Origin: Peptococcaceae bacterium UBA3933
GTDB lineage: Bacteria > Bacillota > Peptococcia > Peptococcales > BICA1-8
Reading direction: 5' to 3'
Assembly: GCA_002385805.1 (NCBI GenBank)
Contig: DGEF01000092.1
Coordinates: forward strand, 1-7,953
Length of the DNA stretch: 7,953 nucleotides
The notes below the pieces were generated by a model. The model made no database searches. It saw nothing but the letters and a program-made list of their open reading frames with translations, and had not been told where the DNA came from. Positions 5,299 to 7,953 of this stretch are shown here, in pieces; within the stretch, counting starts at the first letter, position 1; every line of letters starts with the position of its first letter. A program made the position numbers and the translations under genes.

Positions 5299-5760
5299 TC
5301 CTCTAATTATTTTAAAAGCCCGGTAAATTTGCTCCAGAAGTATTAAGCGCATTAACTGATGAGGAAAAGTCATTTTAGAAAAAGAAAGCAAGAAATCAGC
5401 TTTGTCTAAAATTCCTTTGCTTAACCCTAAGGAACCGCCGATAACAAAGGTAATATCACTTTTTCCTTCTAAGGCTAAATTCTTTAATTTCTGAGCAAAA
5501 CCTTCCGAAGACAGTTCCTTTCCTTCTATGGCTAATGCTATTAAAAAGCTCCCTGGCTTAAGGTGTTTCTTTATTCTTTCCTCCTCTTTTTCTTTAACTA
5601 TCTTTTCTTCAGCAGGGGAGGAATTAGCCGGCTCTTTTTCATCAGCCACTTCAATAATCTCAATTTTGGCCATAGGCTGTAACCTTTTTAAGTATTCTTT
5701 AATTCCTTCTTTTAAGTACTTTTCTTTTATTTTCCCTACTCCGATTATTTTTATATTCAC
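5281..5760 (-). CDS. rlmH: 23S rRNA pseudouridine-1915 N3-methyltransferase RlmH
   Basis: This 159-residue SPOUT-class methyltransferase uses SAM to methylate N3 of pseudouridine 1915 in helix 69 of 23S rRNA in assembled 70S ribosomes. It has the expected length, the cofactor-knot motif FVIGGSLGLS (about 105-114), the segment SKMTFPHQLMRLILLEQIYRAF, and the C-terminal R-G-E-x-Y-H-K needed at the active site. The start codon is GTG (5758-5760), with AAAGGAG nine bases upstream. The usual Pro in the C-terminal motif is Thr here, which may reflect replacement of the gene end by an integrated segment. It follows htrA and walJ on the same strand, a conserved Firmicute order. A hairpin in the 91-bp gap may reduce read-through from htrA. 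Confidence 0.95.
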   Translation of the reverse strand: MNIKIIGVGKIKEKYLKEGIKEYLKRLQPMAKIEIIEVADEKEPANSSPAEEKIVKEKEEERIKKHLKPGSFLIALAIEGKELSSEGFAQKLKNLALEGKSDITFVIGGSLGLSKGILDKADFLLSFSKMTFPHQLMRLILLEQIYRAFKIIRGETYHK

Positions 5761-5800
5761 TAACCCAAACTCCTTTACTGGCTATTTCTTAGATATTATG

Positions 5801-5835
5801 GAAAAGGGTCAGATATTTAATCCGACCCTATTTTT
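5801..5835. terminator. Hairpin between htrA and rlmH, possible partial terminator
   Basis: AGGGTC (5805-5810) pairs with GACCCT (5824-5829). After one mismatch GAT (5812-5814) pairs with ATC (5820-5822), around a five-base loop. On the minus strand the stem is followed by TTTTCC, a short U-run, so it could partly terminate htrA transcripts before rlmH. The plus-strand side has the better tail (ATTTTTATG), but no rightward gene leads into it. Confidence 0.55.
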
Positions 5836-5851
5836 ATGCACATGTATTAAA

Positions 5852-6976
5852 CTATTCTCTAGGCATTTCTCCTAAAACCAGCGGGAGGTCCAATTTCTTC
5901 CCTTCTCTATCTACCGTCACCGTCACTTTATCCCCTGGTTTATGTTTATTTAAAATCGCAGTCAATTCAGCAAAGTCTTTTACTTCTTCCCCATCAACAG
6001 CCACGATAATATCCATCTCCTGGATTCCCGCTTTGTGAGCAGGTCCGCGCGGAACTATGCTTCTTACTAAAATCCCTTGAGGTATTTGCCATCTCCTGGC
6101 AGAATATTCATCTATTACTGACCCGGTGATACCCAGAAAAGGCCGTGAGACATAACCTTTTTCAATAAGCTCTTCTATTATGGGACGGGCTTCACTAATG
6201 GGTATTGCAAAACCCATCCCTTCTACCCCTTCAATAACCAGTTTTGCACTGTTAATTCCGATAACTTCACCCCGGCTATTAACTAATGCTCCTCCACTGT
6301 TGCCTGGGTTAATAGCAGCATCGGTCTGGATTAAATTAAACTGTTGGTCACCGATGGTCAGTTTACGTTCGGTAGCACTAACAACACCCATTGTTACAGA
6401 ACGTGCAAATTCAATGCCTAAGGGGTTACCGATAGCCACTACCAGTTCCCCGGTACGAAGTTTAGTAGAATCTCCTAAAACAGCTACAGGTAGATTGTCT
6501 GCTTCAATTTTCAAGACGGCCAGGTCTGTCTGTTGATCAGCCCCTACCAGTTTAGCTTCAACCTTTTCTCCATCGGCTAAAGTTACGATAATTTCACTGG
6601 CACCGTCAATAACATGAAAATTTGTAACAATATAGCCCCTGGAATCAATAATGACCCCTGAACCACTACCCCGTTCAGTCACCGTAGTTCTGCCAAAAAA
6701 GTCAGAAACCCTTCCCCGATTGCTAACACCGACAACGGTAGGCCCCACCTGTTCCGCTATAGCTACAACCGGAGAAAAATCCACTTCCGTATTTGAAATC
6801 TGTGGTGTTTGAGGTTGATTTAAAATTGGGTTATTATCCATTAAATTGCCGCCATAAAAAACGGGTGCCAGATACAAAGAGAGAAGCCCACCGATTATTG
6901 CCCCAATTATGGCCACTAAAAAATAACCAACTTTACTGGGTTTCCTGCCATACTCTTCTGTATCAAAATAACTCAT
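5852..6976 (-). CDS. htrA: HtrA/DegP-like membrane-anchored serine protease with PDZ domain
   Basis: This 374-residue S1C (trypsin-fold) protease degrades misfolded exported proteins at the outer face of the membrane. A short cytoplasmic N-terminus leads to one membrane segment (about 16-38, GYFLVAIIGAIIGGLLSLYL). A linker rich in Asn, Gln and Pro follows, then the protease domain (about 68-265) with triad H121 (TNFHVIDG), D151 (TDLAVLKI) and S227 (NPGNSGGAL). A single PDZ domain occupies about 275-368, with carboxylate-loop residues FLGI at 323-326. The frame is open back to 7105, but AGGAGGT seven bases before the ATG at 6976 and a well-formed N-in anchor fix that start; the extension would overlap walJ. 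It lies 37 bp after walJ in one operon. In Bacillus the homologue beside walJ is HtrC (YycK). Confidence 0.95.
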   Translation of the reverse strand: MSYFDTEEYGRKPSKVGYFLVAIIGAIIGGLLSLYLAPVFYGGNLMDNNPILNQPQTPQISNTEVDFSPVVAIAEQVGPTVVGVSNRGRVSDFFGRTTVTERGSGSGVIIDSRGYIVTNFHVIDGASEIIVTLADGEKVEAKLVGADQQTDLAVLKIEADNLPVAVLGDSTKLRTGELVVAIGNPLGIEFARSVTMGVVSATERKLTIGDQQFNLIQTDAAINPGNSGGALVNSRGEVIGINSAKLVIEGVEGMGFAIPISEARPIIEELIEKGYVSRPFLGITGSVIDEYSARRWQIPQGILVRSIVPRGPAHKAGIQEMDIIVAVDGEEVKDFAELTAILNKHKPGDKVTVTVDREGKKLDLPLVLGEMPRE

Positions 6977-7013
6977 AAATCTACCTCCTTTGAATAACTG
7001 CCGGATATGTAAA

Positions 7014-7814
7014 TTATATTCTAATACATGAGCTTGCTTGTGAACGTGGAGCCACCTGTAATTCACCGGAATACAGGAATTGATTCTCTCTAAAAATATG
7101 CTCAACAGTTTTTAAAGCCAAAGACGGTGTATTATTCTGCTGACTGAGATGAGCCAAGGTTACCGAGCAGGTCTTTTCCCCTATTAAATCCAGTAAAGCC
7201 TCTCCCGCTGCCCTATTGGATAAATGACCTTTATTGCTTAAAATTCTCCTTTTAAGATATCCGGGGTAAGTACCGTTAATCAACATTCTTTCATCATGGT
7301 TAGCTTCTAAAATTAAATAATCAACATTAAAGAGAATATTTTTCATTCTATTGGTTAGGATGCCCGAATCGGTGGCTATCCCAACCCTCTTATTTTCGTT
7401 TTCCATGACAAAGCCGATAGGTTCCAGGGCATCATGGGAGGTGGAAAACCACTCCAGGTGTAAATCACCTATCTCCAAACTGCCTTGAGAATCTAATGTA
7501 TTGTATAACTCCGGTTCTACCTTGCCGATTTTATCACCAATACCCTGCCAGGTCCCCTGGGTGGCGTACAGGGGAGTTTTAAATTTTCGGGCTAAAACAC
7601 CTAAACTTTGAATATGGTCATTATGTTCATGGGAAACAAATACTCCATCTAAATCTTTACCGGAAATACCTATTTTATCCTCTAAACTTTGGATAATCCT
7701 TTTACAACTTATTCCTGCGTCAACTAATACATGAGTATTATCAGTACCTACGTAATAACAATTACCGCTGCTGCCGCTGGCTAATGAACAAATACGCACA
7801 CTACACACATCCAA
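7014..7814 (-). CDS. walJ: WalJ/YycJ metallo-beta-lactamase-fold hydrolase
   Basis: This 266-residue cytoplasmic protein of the metallo-beta-lactamase superfamily begins with the family hallmark ICSLASGSSGNCYYVG (8-23). It carries the metal-binding motif SHEHNDH (H62, H64, D66, H67), further ligand candidates D148 in ATDSG, and later H positions (EANHD, LAHLSQ). Homologues (YycJ/WalJ) sit at the end of walRK operons, are linked to cell-wall homeostasis, and have been reported as 5' exonucleases in mismatch repair. The ATG has AGGA five bases upstream. A GTG at 7799 is an alternative start that fits some homologues. A strong promoter lies directly upstream, so here walJ seems to be the first gene of walJ-htrA-rlmH. 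Any walRK genes would lie beyond the window. Confidence 0.92.
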   Translation of the reverse strand: MDVCSVRICSLASGSSGNCYYVGTDNTHVLVDAGISCKRIIQSLEDKIGISGKDLDGVFVSHEHNDHIQSLGVLARKFKTPLYATQGTWQGIGDKIGKVEPELYNTLDSQGSLEIGDLHLEWFSTSHDALEPIGFVMENENKRVGIATDSGILTNRMKNILFNVDYLILEANHDERMLINGTYPGYLKRRILSNKGHLSNRAAGEALLDLIGEKTCSVTLAHLSQQNNTPSLALKTVEHIFRENQFLYSGELQVAPRSQASSCIRI

Positions 7815-7865
7815 ATCCTAATATTCTTAACCCACAAGTAATTAAAAATTTTTCTCTAATTTCTT

Positions 7866-7894
7866 ATTATATATTTTAATTGGAAAGTTGTCGA
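7866..7894 (-). promoter_or_regulatory. Sigma-A promoter of walJ-htrA-rlmH
   Basis: On the minus strand TCGACA (-35, 7894-7889) and a perfect TATAAT (-10, 7871-7866) are 17 bp apart. The start of transcription should be near 7859, with a 45-nt leader to walJ. I see no WalR-type TGTWAH direct repeat at it. Confidence 0.8.
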
Positions 7895-7906
7895 TAGAAC
7901 GGAATA

Positions 7907-7951
7907 GCATTACGGCTCTGGGGTTAAGTTATTGGGACGGCATGACGGCTC
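7907..7951. repeat. 12-bp direct repeat upstream of the walJ promoter
   Basis: GCATTACGGCTC (7907-7918) and GCATGACGGCTC (7940-7951) match at 11 of 12 bases and are 33 bp apart start to start, about three helical turns. The nearer copy ends 12 bp outside the -35 of walJ. The window ends two bases after the second copy, so it could be a pair of regulator sites or the edge of a longer tandem array. Confidence 0.5.
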
Positions 7952-7953
7952 AC

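Noticed and set aside
6977..7105. 43-residue N-terminal extension of HtrA
   Set aside because: It overlaps walJ. The ATG at 6976 has a perfect AGGAGGT, and the extension would place unrelated sequence before the membrane anchor.
1..7953. CRISPR array, tRNA, rRNA, insertion sequence or recombinase gene
   Set aside because: I see no regular repeat-spacer units, no tRNA-like cloverleaf or rRNA sequence, and no transposase or Ccr-type coding region. The rlmH-site cassette idea therefore rests on the boundary repeats alone.

Overview
This AT-rich window with strong AGGAGG-type ribosome binding sites comes from a low-GC Firmicute, most likely an anaerobic member of the Clostridia. The evidence is the walJ-htrA-rlmH gene order, a PerR regulator paired with a rubrerythrin whose rubredoxin domain is N-terminal, a FliB-type flagellin lysine methylase, and a MazF/PemK toxin with a small DUF2281-like antitoxin. 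I cannot name a species.

Layout. Positions 1-358 are AT-rich and non-coding apart from a palindrome and a probable promoter for ilvA (359-1603, threonine ammonia-lyase with a C-terminal ACT domain). A strong bidirectional terminator (about 1618-1651) separates ilvA from the leftward perR-rbr operon (2653-1657). The perR promoter is nearly consensus. It carries three PerR-like boxes at an exact 17-bp period and a perfect 10-bp-arm inverted repeat centred on its -35. Rightward of this lie fliB (2906-4150) and a hotdog-fold thioesterase (4251-4688). The leftward strand then carries a small toxin-antitoxin pair (4720-5185), rlmH (5281-5760), htrA (5852-6976) and walJ (7014-7814). A good promoter lies upstream of walJ, and a 12-bp direct repeat sits at the right edge.

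How the genes relate. perR-rbr is a peroxide-sensing and peroxide-removing unit that probably autoregulates. walJ-htrA-rlmH is a conserved housekeeping cluster for envelope homeostasis, protein quality control and ribosome modification. ilvA, fliB and the thioesterase look like single-gene units.

The most interesting point is the segment between rlmH and the thioesterase. The toxin-antitoxin module lies directly downstream of the rlmH stop. On its far side, at 4679-4696 and overlapping the thioesterase stop codon, is a second copy of an rlmH 3' terminus (it reads GEPYHK-stop on the minus strand). The rlmH 3' end is the known attachment site of staphylococcal SCC elements. The roughly 0.6-kb toxin-antitoxin segment therefore looks like a miniature or remnant cassette inserted at an SCC-type site. 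The toxin appears shortened at its C-terminus next to that outer boundary. No recombinase gene is visible in the window.
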